Assembly (NCBI RefSeq): GCF_020535565.1
Contig: NZ_CP084758.1
Location: forward strand, 62,001 to 126,000
Source: Shinella sp. XGS7
GTDB lineage: Bacteria; Pseudomonadota; Gammaproteobacteria; Burkholderiales; Burkholderiaceae_C
Length of the DNA: 64,000 nt
Direction of reading: 5' to 3'
Made by a program: the position numbers and the translations under genes. Numbering within the stretch: the stretch's first letter is position 1; every line of letters starts with the position of its first letter. The notes beneath the pieces were generated by a model that did no database searches, was not told the DNA's origin, and saw only the letters and a program-made list of their open reading frames with translations. Of the stretch, positions 56,808 through 64,000 are shown piece after piece.

Positions 56808-58064
56808 TCAGTCCGCCTCGGCCGCCTGCGCCGCGCGGCGCACCCCGCCGCCGCGCATCAGGGCCAGCATGGCCAGCGCGATCAGCAGGCCGAAGCCGCT
56901 CATCAGGGGCAGCAGCGGCACCTCGAGCGCCAGGGCACCGGCATAGGCGGCCAGCATCAGCAGCACGCTGGCGTTCTCGTTGAAGCCCTGCACGGCAATG
57001 GAGCGCCCCGCGCTCAGCAGCTGGTAGCCGCGGTGCTGCAGCAGGGCGTTCATGGGCACCACCAGCAGGCCGCCCACGGCGCCGGTGATCACCAGCAGGG
57101 GCAAGGCCCAGGCCAGGCTGGGCGTCCAGGCCAGCAGCACGATGAGCCCGCCCAGCAGCACGCCCAAGGGCAGCACCCGCCAGGCCTGGCGCAGCGAAAT
57201 CCAGCGCCCGGCCGCCCCGGCGCCCAGCACCACGCCCACCGCTACCGCCGCCTGCAGATAAGCCGCGCGGTCCAGGCTCAGGCCCAGATGCGCCTCGGCC
57301 CAGCGCAGCACCGCGAACTGCAAGGTGGCGCCCACGCCCCAGAACAAGGTGGTCACGGCCAGGGAGAGCCCACCCTCGGCATCGCGCCACAGGCGCAGAT
57401 GGGCGCGCCAGAAATCGCGCCACAGCGGCAATGGGTGCAGGCGCACCCGGGGGTAGCGCGCACCGCTGTCCGGCACCGCCAGCTGCAGCAGGGCCGCCAG
57501 CGCGTAAAGCCCCACCAGGGCCAGCAGCGCCGCCTCCAGCCCCTGCCAGCCCAGCAGGTCCAGACCCAGCCAGGGCGCTACCAGCAGGCCGCCCAGCACC
57601 GTGCCCAGCAGGGCCGCGCCCACGATGCTCACCTCCAGCCAGCCGTTCGCCGCCACCAGGGCGCGCGCGGGCAGCAGCTCGGTCACCAGGCCGTACTTGG
57701 CCGGCGCATAGGCCGCCGCGCCCAGGCCCACCAGGCTGTAGGCCGCCACCGGATGCACGCCGGCCAGCATGGCCAGCAGGCCGACGATCTTGAGCCCGTT
57801 CATCCAGGCCATCAGCCGCGCCTTGGGCACGGCGTCGGCCAGCGGCCCCACCAGGGGCGCCAGCAGCACATAGGACAGCGTGAAGCCAAACTTCAGCAGC
57901 GGCGCCCACCACAGCGGCAGGCCCTGGCGCTGCAGCAGGGCGATGGTGACGATCAGCAGGGCGTTGTCCGCCAGGGCCGAGCAGAACTGCGCGGCCAGCA
58001 GGGCGTAGAAACCGCGTGACAGCAGGGAGATCGAGGCCATCGCCCGATTGGAGCGAGGCGCCAT
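56808..58064 (-). CDS. lplT: LplT-type lysophospholipid transporter (MFS)
   Basis: 418 aa, about 12 hydrophobic helices. FYALLAAQFCSALADNALLIVTIALLQ is the typical LplT start, FTLSYVLLAPLVGPLADAVPKARLMAWMNGLKIVG the loop with the MFS motif, and GGLLVVPMNALLQHRGYQLLSAGRSIAVQGFNENASVLLM the conserved C-terminal block. The ATG at 58064 and one at 58040 are both possible starts. It would flip lysophospholipids inward; the acyltransferase partner is not next to it. Confidence 0.83.
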   Translation of the reverse strand: MAPRSNRAMASISLLSRGFYALLAAQFCSALADNALLIVTIALLQRQGLPLWWAPLLKFGFTLSYVLLAPLVGPLADAVPKARLMAWMNGLKIVGLLAMLAGVHPVAAYSLVGLGAAAYAPAKYGLVTELLPARALVAANGWLEVSIVGAALLGTVLGGLLVAPWLGLDLLGWQGLEAALLALVGLYALAALLQLAVPDSGARYPRVRLHPLPLWRDFWRAHLRLWRDAEGGLSLAVTTLFWGVGATLQFAVLRWAEAHLGLSLDRAAYLQAAVAVGVVLGAGAAGRWISLRQAWRVLPLGVLLGGLIVLLAWTPSLAWALPLLVITGAVGGLLVVPMNALLQHRGYQLLSAGRSIAVQGFNENASVLLMLAAYAGALALEVPLLPLMSGFGLLIALAMLALMRGGGVRRAAQAAEAD

Positions 58065-58150
58065 GCCGCGCTGATGACAGGGCCGCGACGCGGGCATGAC
58101 GGCGCGGCGTCATCGCGGCCGTGCGCCGCGCGCTGTTACCCTTTCGCGCC

Positions 58151-58693
58151 ATGTCCCCCCAGCCACGCCCGCCCCGCCTGCCCCGCCGCTTCGATCTCGC
58201 CCTGATGAGCCCGCCCGAGCCCGGCACCGACAAGAGCAGCCCGGCCCTGCACCACCGCCTGCGCCAGTGGTGCGAGGCCGGCGCCTTTGGCCAAGATTGG
58301 CAGCCGCTGCGCCTGGCCCGGCTGGCGCCCCAACCCGGCCTGGACGACATCGCCTGCGAGCTGGACGGCAGCCACGCGCTGGCGCGCATGAGCCCCGCGG
58401 CGGGCCTGGCCTGGCGCCTGCAGCTGCTGGCGCGCGAGGGCCTGCTGGCCCCGCGCCGCGTGCGGCCCCAGGATCCCTGGGACTGCGGCTGGTGGCGCGA
58501 GGGCGCGCTCGCCGCCGCCCAGGCCTTCCGGCCGCGCCGCCCCACCCTGCTGATGCTGCGCGAGCCCGCGGCCGCACCGCTGGCGGCGCTGCTGGCCACC
58601 TTGCGCGCGAACAGCGCGGGCTACACCCGGCCGCTGCGCGTGCTGCTGGTCTCGGCCAGCGCGGCGGACGAGACGATCGAGCTCTTGCCCTGA
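58151..58693 (+). CDS. Hypothetical protein, 180 aa
   Basis: Highly GC-rich. Segments: RFDLALMSPPEPGTDKSSPALHHRLRQWC, then ARMSPAAGLAWRLQLLAREGLLAPRRVRPQDPWDCGWWREG, then PTLLMLREPAAAPLAALLATLRANSAG and LRVLLVSASAADETIELL. The end looks like a small alpha/beta unit. I recognise no family. It is divergent from lplT with an 86-base gap. Confidence that it is coding is moderate. Confidence 0.5.
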   Translation: MSPQPRPPRLPRRFDLALMSPPEPGTDKSSPALHHRLRQWCEAGAFGQDWQPLRLARLAPQPGLDDIACELDGSHALARMSPAAGLAWRLQLLAREGLLAPRRVRPQDPWDCGWWREGALAAAQAFRPRRPTLLMLREPAAAPLAALLATLRANSAGYTRPLRVLLVSASAADETIELLP

Positions 58694-58699
58694 AGGCTA

Positions 58700-58842
58700 A
58701 GAGCTTGTGAAATTTTCGTAGCGAGCCGCCGTCAGGCTAGGCGGACGGCGCGCAGGAACCGGAACGTACTGCCTGTACGTGAGGATTCCGAGCACCGGCC
58801 AACGACGCATGGCGGTGGCGCAGTAGAAAATTCACAGGCTCT
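58700..58842. repeat. Structured intergenic repeat, copy B, with terminal inverted repeats
   Basis: The ends are inverted repeats of about 17 bp (AGAGCTTGTGAAATTTTC at 58700 and its near-complement at 58826-58842, one base and one indel different). The core matches copy A at 22681. Its hairpin is ACGTAC/GTACGT (58764-58769 with 58775-58780) with the same flanking loop CCGGA/GAGGA and a GGAA/TTCC outer stem. It fills the space between the hypothetical gene and the nrdJ stop. Confidence 0.78.
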
Positions 58843-61808
58843 CAGCCGCACTGCCCCACATAGCCGCAACTGGTGCAGAAATCGCAGCCATCCTTGTGGA
58901 TCATGGTGGCGTTTCCGCACTCCGGGCAGGGGCGGCCCGCCATGGCGCTCACGGCCGTCCCGGCGGCCGCGGCGGCCGCGGCGGCCGATCCCGCCGCCTG
59001 CGGCGCGGCCTGCAGCAGGCCCATGTCCACCAGGGGCTGACCGCTCTCGTCCAGCACGCCCAGCATGGCGTAGCGGTGGATGATGAGGCGGGCCACATAG
59101 GCCACGGTGGAGGGCCAGATCTGCTGGCGGCGCTCGCCGGCAAGACTGGGCACCGGCGCCATGAAGTGCGCCAGGGGTTCGCCCACATTCAGGAGCTTGC
59201 GCAGCTTCATGCCGATCCAGGCCGGGTCCAGCACCCGCATGTCCAGCGAGAGCAGGCGCGCCAGGCCGTCCAGGGCCTTGGGATAGTTGCCCGAGAAGCC
59301 CAGGGCGCAGGGTCGCGTGATGTGCCCGCCCTCGGGCGTGGGCAGGCTGATCTCCTTGAGCGTGAGCGTGAACTGCTCGCCGGTGGCGGGGTTTTCCACA
59401 TCCACCGCCCAGGCCAGGGTACCGGAGACCGTGGTGCGCGGCTCCTCCACGCTGAACATGGCATCCATCACCGGCGTGGGTCCGCCCTCCTGCAGGGCGC
59501 CAAGCTGCTCGCAGCGCCAGCGGATCACCGCCGCCGTGGCCGCCACCACACCGGGAAAGAGCCGCGGCTCGCCGCCCGGAGGCACAGGCATCTGGAAGGC
59601 ACGCTCTTCGGCCACGGTGGCCAGGGCGTCGAGCTTGAGGCGCAGCCAGGCCGCGTCATTGCTGCGCAGGTCCATGGACAGGGTCTTGGCCAGGGCCGAG
59701 AGCCCGCGCGGCTGCTCCGCGCCATTGACCCAGACCTCGAAGGGCAGGGTCTTGCCGAAGAGGCCGGCATCCGGCCCCTCGGCCGGCAGCTCGCCCACGA
59801 AGAGCGCGAAGTCGCCATGCGGGTGGCGGATCATGTAGCTCCAGGCCGGGTTGCCGCCGGGCAGCTCGGGCCGGCTGGGCCAACGCAGCGAGGCCAGCAC
59901 GGCCTTGGGCACGCGCTCCAGCTTCAGGCGCGCATTGCTGATGATGTCCAGCGGGGGCGGCTCGGCGGCCGCGGCCGCCGGGACCGGGCTGGGCGTCACA
60001 CTGAGCACCGAGCCCAGCACGCTATTGGGCCGGTAGGTGGCCAGGCCCTTGAGCCCGCTCTTCCAGGCCTGGGTGTAGAGGTCCTGGAAGTCGGCATAGG
60101 GGTAGTCGGCCGGCACATTGACCGTCTTGGAGATCGAGGTGTCCACATAAGGCGCCACCGCCGCCACCATGGCCGCGTGGTCGGCCGCGCGCAGCTCCAG
60201 CGCGGTGACGAAGGCCTCGGACAGCGGGGCCTGCTCGCCATAGAGATGGCGGTACAGGCGCCAGGCATGATCCTCGACCTGGTACTCCTTGAAGCCGCCG
60301 CCCTCGGCCTGGCCCAGGCGCTTCTTGCGCGTGTAGGCCCAGCTGAAGGCGGGCTCGATGCCATTGCTGGCATTGTCGGCAAAGGCCAGGCTGATGGTGC
60401 CCGTGGGCGCGATGGAGAGCAGGTGCGAGTTGCGCAGGCCCTGGGCGCGGATCTTGTCCTTCAGGCCCTGGGGCAGGCGCGAGGCGAAGTTGCCGCCGGA
60501 GAGGTAGAGATCGGCATTGAAGAGCGGGAAGGCGCCCTTCTCCTGGGCCAGATCGGCCGAGGCGGCATAGGCCGCGTCGCGCATGATCTCGCTGATCTGG
60601 CGCGCCTGGGCGCGGGCGGCCTCGCTGTCGTAGCGCAGGTTCAGCATCACCAGGGCGTCGCCCAGGCCGGTGAAGCCCAGGCCGATGCGGCGCTTGTTGC
60701 GCGCCTCCTGGGCCTGGGCCGGCAGGGGCCAGGGCGTCACGTCCAGCACGTTGTCCAGCATGCGCGTGGCCACGCCGCAGACCTCGGCAAACTCGGCCTC
60801 GTCGAAGCGGGCCTCGGGCGTGAAGGGATCGCGCACAAAGAGCGTCAGGTTCACCGAGCCCAGGCAGCAGCAGCCATAGGGCGGCAGGGGCTGCTCGGCG
60901 CAGGGGTTGGTGGCCGCGATGGTCTCGCAGTAGTAGAGGTTGTTGTCGTTGTTGATGCGGTCCAGGAAGAGCACGCCGGGCTCGGCATGGTCGTAGGTGC
61001 TGCGCATGATCTGGTCCCACAGCGCGCGCGCGGGCGGCTTGCGGTAGACCCAGAGCCCGTCGCCGCGCTGGTAGGCGCCGGCGGCCTTCTGGGCCTCGCT
61101 GGGCTCGGCGCGGTGCACCAGCTCCACCGTCGTGCCCTCGATCACCGCCTGCATGAAGCTGTCGGTCACGCCCACCGAGATATTGAAGTTGCGCAGGTCG
61201 CCCTGGTCCTTGGCATGGATGAAAGCCTCGATGTCCGGGTGGTCGCAGCGCAGCACGCCCATCTGGGCGCCGCGGCGCGCGCCCGCGCTCTCCACCGTCT
61301 CGCAGCTGCGGTCGAAGACCCGCATATAGCTCACCGGCCCGGAGGCATGGCTGCGCGTGGAGCCCACCCAGGCGCCCTGGGGGCGGATGCGGCTGAAGTC
61401 ATAACCCACGCCGCCGCCGCGGCGCATGGTTTCGGCGGCCTCGGTCAGGGCGGTGTAGATGCCGGGTTCGCCGTCCTCGGCGGTGGCGATGGAGTCGCCC
61501 ACCGGCTGCACAAAGCAGTTGATCAGGGTGGCGGCCAGATCGGTGCCCGCGGCCGACAGAATGCGGCCGGCCGGGATGAAGCCGCGGCGCTGGGCGTCCA
61601 GGAAACGGGCCGCCCAGGCGGCGCGCTGCTCGAGCGCCTCGGCCTGGGCCAGGGCCTGGGCCACGCGCTGGCGCACCTCGTCCAGCGCCCGCTCCTCGCC
61701 CTTGGCGTATTTCTCCTGCAGCACCTCGGCGCTGATTTCCTGGGCCGGCAGGCTGGCCGGGCTGGCCAGGAGCGTGGGACTGAGGAGCTGGGGCTGATCG
61801 CTGGACAT
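58842..61808 (-). CDS. nrdJ: Adenosylcobalamin-dependent ribonucleotide reductase
   Basis: 988 aa. Class II core: [88 protein letters not shown] (active-site Cys and radical-site Glu) and [27 protein letters not shown]. After it comes a region of about 300 residues, and a Cys-rich end [28 protein letters not shown] that can recycle electrons. It makes deoxynucleotides without oxygen. The start is the ATG at 61808 with AGGAG upstream. Confidence 0.92.
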   Translation of the reverse strand: MSSDQPQLLSPTLLASPASLPAQEISAEVLQEKYAKGEERALDEVRQRVAQALAQAEALEQRAAWAARFLDAQRRGFIPAGRILSAAGTDLAATLINCFVQPVGDSIATAEDGEPGIYTALTEAAETMRRGGGVGYDFSRIRPQGAWVGSTRSHASGPVSYMRVFDRSCETVESAGARRGAQMGVLRCDHPDIEAFIHAKDQGDLRNFNISVGVTDSFMQAVIEGTTVELVHRAEPSEAQKAAGAYQRGDGLWVYRKPPARALWDQIMRSTYDHAEPGVLFLDRINNDNNLYYCETIAATNPCAEQPLPPYGCCCLGSVNLTLFVRDPFTPEARFDEAEFAEVCGVATRMLDNVLDVTPWPLPAQAQEARNKRRIGLGFTGLGDALVMLNLRYDSEAARAQARQISEIMRDAAYAASADLAQEKGAFPLFNADLYLSGGNFASRLPQGLKDKIRAQGLRNSHLLSIAPTGTISLAFADNASNGIEPAFSWAYTRKKRLGQAEGGGFKEYQVEDHAWRLYRHLYGEQAPLSEAFVTALELRAADHAAMVAAVAPYVDTSISKTVNVPADYPYADFQDLYTQAWKSGLKGLATYRPNSVLGSVLSVTPSPVPAAAAAEPPPLDIISNARLKLERVPKAVLASLRWPSRPELPGGNPAWSYMIRHPHGDFALFVGELPAEGPDAGLFGKTLPFEVWVNGAEQPRGLSALAKTLSMDLRSNDAAWLRLKLDALATVAEERAFQMPVPPGGEPRLFPGVVAATAAVIRWRCEQLGALQEGGPTPVMDAMFSVEEPRTTVSGTLAWAVDVENPATGEQFTLTLKEISLPTPEGGHITRPCALGFSGNYPKALDGLARLLSLDMRVLDPAWIGMKLRKLLNVGEPLAHFMAPVPSLAGERRQQIWPSTVAYVARLIIHRYAMLGVLDESGQPLVDMGLLQAAPQAAGSAAAAAAAAGTAVSAMAGRPCPECGNATMIHKDGCDFCTSCGYVGQCG

Positions 61809-61824
61809 GGTGGGCAAACTCCTG

Positions 61825-61846
61825 GCGTCCCCAAAGCCGGGGACGC
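61825..61846 (-). promoter_or_regulatory. Hairpin in the nrdJ 5' leader
   Basis: A perfect 8-bp stem GCGTCCCC/GGGGACGC with a 6-base loop ends just before the AGGAG ribosome site of nrdJ. It has no T tract. It might affect translation or mRNA stability. I see no cobalamin riboswitch box in this leader. Confidence 0.5.
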
Positions 61847-61978
61847 AACGACGGGGGGGCTGAAAGGCGAGGCGCCGATCTTCAATTCATCTTAGCCAGC
61901 CGACCTTGATCCCGCTCATCGAACAAGCCCCGCCTTGACGCCGGCGTGGGGAAGGCGCATGCGCGCCACCCGCGGCGC

Positions 61979-62458
61979 TCAGATCTGCGAGAGCGGGATG
62001 CCCGCGGCGCGTGCGTCGGCGCCCAGCAGCTCGATCAGCGCGCCCAGATCGCGGTCCAGGCGGCGCAGGGTGGCGGCATCCAGCTCGCCCAGGGCCTGGG
62101 GCAGCACGCCCTCCACAGGCCCGGGCGCGCGCTTGAGCAGGCGGCTTGCGGCCGGCAGCAGCTGCAGCTGCACAGCGCGGCGGTCCGGCCCGTTGCGCCC
62201 GGCCTGCAGCAGCTCACGCTGCACCAGGCTCTTGACCAGATTGCTGGCCGTGGACTGGTGCACGTCCATGGCCCGGGCCAGCTCGCTCACCCCGATGCCG
62301 GGCTGATCGCGCACGAGGGACAGGGCCCAGAGCTGGGCGCCACCCAGGCCGGTGCGCTTTTCCATCTGCGCGAAATGGGCGCGCACGGCACTGAAGACCT
62401 GGCGGAAGCGGCGCAGCACCTGGGCTGGGGTGGCCGGGCTGGCAGAGGGTTTAGTCAT
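61979..62458 (-). CDS. MarR family transcriptional regulator
   Basis: 159 aa. The winged helix is LWALSLVRDQPGIGVSELARAMDVHQSTASNLVKSLVQRELLQAGRNGPDRRAVQLQLLPAA, flanked by helices for dimerisation. Its start overlaps the otsB stop by eight bases, so it is last in the otsA-otsB-marR transcript. The ligand and targets are unknown. Confidence 0.87.
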   Translation of the reverse strand: MTKPSASPATPAQVLRRFRQVFSAVRAHFAQMEKRTGLGGAQLWALSLVRDQPGIGVSELARAMDVHQSTASNLVKSLVQRELLQAGRNGPDRRAVQLQLLPAASRLLKRAPGPVEGVLPQALGELDAATLRRLDRDLGALIELLGADARAAGIPLSQI

Positions 62459-63266
62459 GAGGAGGCTGAGACGGGCCGAGCAGATGCTGCATTTTCTCAA
62501 GCAGCACGGCCATCTCCGCCTGGGCCCCCAGAAAGAAGCGGGCGCGGCTGCCCGCGGGCTCGGCGCCCACCCGCACCGTCAGCCAGTGCGGCGCGGCGCG
62601 CTCGAAGACCGACTCGTCGTTCACATCGTCGCCCACGAAGAACACGGTCTCGCAGCCGCTGTGGTGCAGCAGGGTCTGCACGGCCAGGCCCTTGTCCGGC
62701 GCCTCGCGCAGCACCACATTCACCACACACTTGCCGCCAAAGCGCTGCAGCGCCGCGGGCAGCGGCTGCAGCAGGCGCTCGATCAGGGCCAGTGCTGCCT
62801 CGCGGTCACGCGCCAAGCGGTAATGCAGGGCCAGGGACAGGCCCTTGTCCTCCAGCTGCACGCCCAGGGCGCGCAAGCCCTCCTGCTCGGGCGCCAGGCG
62901 CTCGCGCAGGGTCTGCAGCGCGCCGGACTCCGGCCGCCAGGCCAGGCCCTCGGCGCCATGGTTGCCGATCAGATAAGCCGGCTCAAAGCCCAGGCGCGGC
63001 CGCACATCGGCCACGCTGCGGCCGCTGATCACGGCCAGGGGCAGGCGCTGGGCCAGATCGGCCAGACGGCGCTGCAGGGCGCGCGGCACCTGGGCGTCTT
63101 CCGGGCGGGCCACGATGGGCGCCAGGGTGCCATCGAAATCGAAGGCCAGCAGGGCGCGGCGCGCCATCAGCTGGGCCAGGGCACGCTCGCCCGCGGGGCC
63201 GAAGAGGTGGTGCTGCGGCGGCGCTGCAGGCGGGGACGGGGGAACGGAACTGCTCATCGGATTCAT
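62451..63266 (-). CDS. otsB: Trehalose-6-phosphate phosphatase
   Basis: 271 aa, HAD family. LLAFDFDGTLAPIV is motif I (nucleophile Asp), VISGRSVADVRP follows, and motif IV is VFFVGDDVNDESVF. The start is the ATG at 63266, overlapping the otsA stop by ATGA. It removes phosphate from trehalose-6-phosphate made by OtsA. Confidence 0.92.
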   Translation of the reverse strand: MNPMSSSVPPSPPAAPPQHHLFGPAGERALAQLMARRALLAFDFDGTLAPIVARPEDAQVPRALQRRLADLAQRLPLAVISGRSVADVRPRLGFEPAYLIGNHGAEGLAWRPESGALQTLRERLAPEQEGLRALGVQLEDKGLSLALHYRLARDREAALALIERLLQPLPAALQRFGGKCVVNVVLREAPDKGLAVQTLLHHSGCETVFFVGDDVNDESVFERAAPHWLTVRVGAEPAGSRARFFLGAQAEMAVLLEKMQHLLGPSQPPHD

Positions 63267-64000
63267 CGCTCGCTCAGACTCTCTTCCTCGGGATGGTGGG
63301 CCAGCACCCGCGCCTCCACCCGCTCGCGCAGGCGCCAGCGGGCGGCGTCGCCGAGCATGCGGCCGGCCCAGCGGTAGACGTTGTCGTCGCGCACCGTCAT
63401 GCGCAGATTGGCCATGCGCTCGCGCTGCTCGGCCGCGGGCATGGTGAGAGCGCGCTGCAAGGCGTCGGCGCTCTCCTCCACGTGATAGGGGTTCACGATC
63501 AGGGCCTCGTTGAGCTCGGCCGCCGCGCCGGCGAAGCGGCTCAGCAGCAGCACGCCCTGCTCGTCGTCGCGCGCAGCGATGAACTCCTTGCAGACCAGGT
63601 TCATGCCATCGTGCAGGCTGGTCACCACGCAGACATCGGCCGCGCGGTAGAGCCGGTTCAGCGCCGCCTGGTCGTGGTGCTCGGCCAGCAGATAGATGGG
63701 CTGCCAGCGGCTGTCCATGCTGGCGAAGCGCGCATTGACGCGTTCGCTGACGCGATGGATGCGCTGCTGGAAGGCCTGGTACTCCTCCAGCTCGCCGCGC
63801 GAGGGCGCCGCCACCTGCACGAGGCTGAAACGCCCCACCCACTCCGGATGCTTTTCCAGCAGGCGCTCCACGGCATGGATGCGCTCCAGAATGCCCTTGG
63901 TGTAATCGAAGCGGTCCACGCCCACGGCCAGGCGGTGGCCCGGCGGCAGGCCCAGACGCGCCAGCACCTCGGCCCGGCACTCGGCCACCGGGGGCCAGGC
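63263..64000 (-). CDS. otsA: Trehalose-6-phosphate synthase, C-terminal part
   Basis: 245 residues visible; the frame runs off the right edge, so the start is outside. [39 protein letters not shown], then [30 protein letters not shown] are hallmarks of GT20 trehalose-phosphate synthase, with the UDP-glucose site. It is upstream of and coupled to otsB. The pathway serves osmotic and desiccation tolerance. Confidence 0.92.
   Translation of the reverse strand, partial: AWPPVAECRAEVLARLGLPPGHRLAVGVDRFDYTKGILERIHAVERLLEKHPEWVGRFSLVQVAAPSRGELEEYQAFQQRIHRVSERVNARFASMDSRWQPIYLLAEHHDQAALNRLYRAADVCVVTSLHDGMNLVCKEFIAARDDEQGVLLLSRFAGAAAELNEALIVNPYHVEESADALQRALTMPAAEQRERMANLRMTVRDDNVYRWAGRMLGDAARWRLRERVEARVLAHHPEEESLSER

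Noticed and set aside
58896-61895. Long plus-strand open frame opposite nrdJ
   Set aside because: Same codon-bias artefact; the minus strand carries unmistakable reductase motifs.
61809-61978. Cobalamin riboswitch upstream of nrdJ
   Set aside because: No B12 box or typical multi-helix layout is visible; only one short hairpin.

Overview
The window is a high-GC chromosomal segment, most likely from a Burkholderiales betaproteobacterium of the Roseateles/Rubrivivax/Leptothrix type. The evidence is the strong G/C third-position bias, the Bug-type and TRAP receptors, the malonate genes, a double-length UvrA and many ATGA-coupled genes. No rRNA, tRNA or CRISPR array was found.

Layout. 1-4.1 kb: the end of a DUF808 membrane protein, a voltage-gated-type ion channel, a UPF0149 protein, an M48 lipoprotein protease and small hypotheticals. 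4.2-10.7 kb: a sirtuin overlapping the end of a tandem-fused uvrA of 1887 aa. 11.0-18.1 kb: a lone receiver protein, then a LysR regulator divergent from an SDR / TRAP transporter (P-Q-M) / split transketolase operon, apparently a catabolic unit for an unidentified sugar-like acid or polyol. 18.1-27.5 kb: a minus-strand liv-type ABC operon ending in an alpha/beta hydrolase. A near-consensus sigma-54 promoter precedes its receptor gene, and a chemoreceptor and a sigma-54 activator lie just upstream. 27.7-32.6 kb: a malonate operon (GntR regulator with a palindromic operator, malonyl-CoA decarboxylase, Bug receptor, malonyl-CoA synthetase). 32.7-41.1 kb: an outer-membrane barrel protein, a PAS-GGDEF cyclase, DoxX, a DnaQ-type exonuclease, phosphatidylserine decarboxylase, a membrane-anchored class III aminotransferase and VOC/cupin genes.

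41.5-54.5 kb is a mosaic island, less GC-rich than its surroundings. It holds an Orc1/Cdc6-like ATPase, remnants of a Mu-like prophage (DUF3486, two Mor-family activators, GemA, protease, tape measure, but no head genes), genes resembling integrative-element cargo with an array of perfect palindromes, an IS110/IS1111-type element whose transposase seems to lack its DD catalytic segment, an integron gene cassette with a recognisable attC, and an IS1182-type remnant.

54.7-64 kb returns to chromosomal genes: an Mpo1/DUF962-like membrane protein, a GT4 glycosyltransferase, an LplT-type transporter, a B12-dependent ribonucleotide reductase, a MarR regulator, and otsB with the 3' part of otsA (trehalose synthesis). 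Two diverged copies of a structured intergenic repeat (22.7 and 58.7 kb) share a hairpin with compensatory base changes.

The observations most worth follow-up are the palindrome array, the sigma-54/liv/chemoreceptor unit, the IS-attC-cassette junction, the structured repeat and the split-transketolase TRAP cluster.
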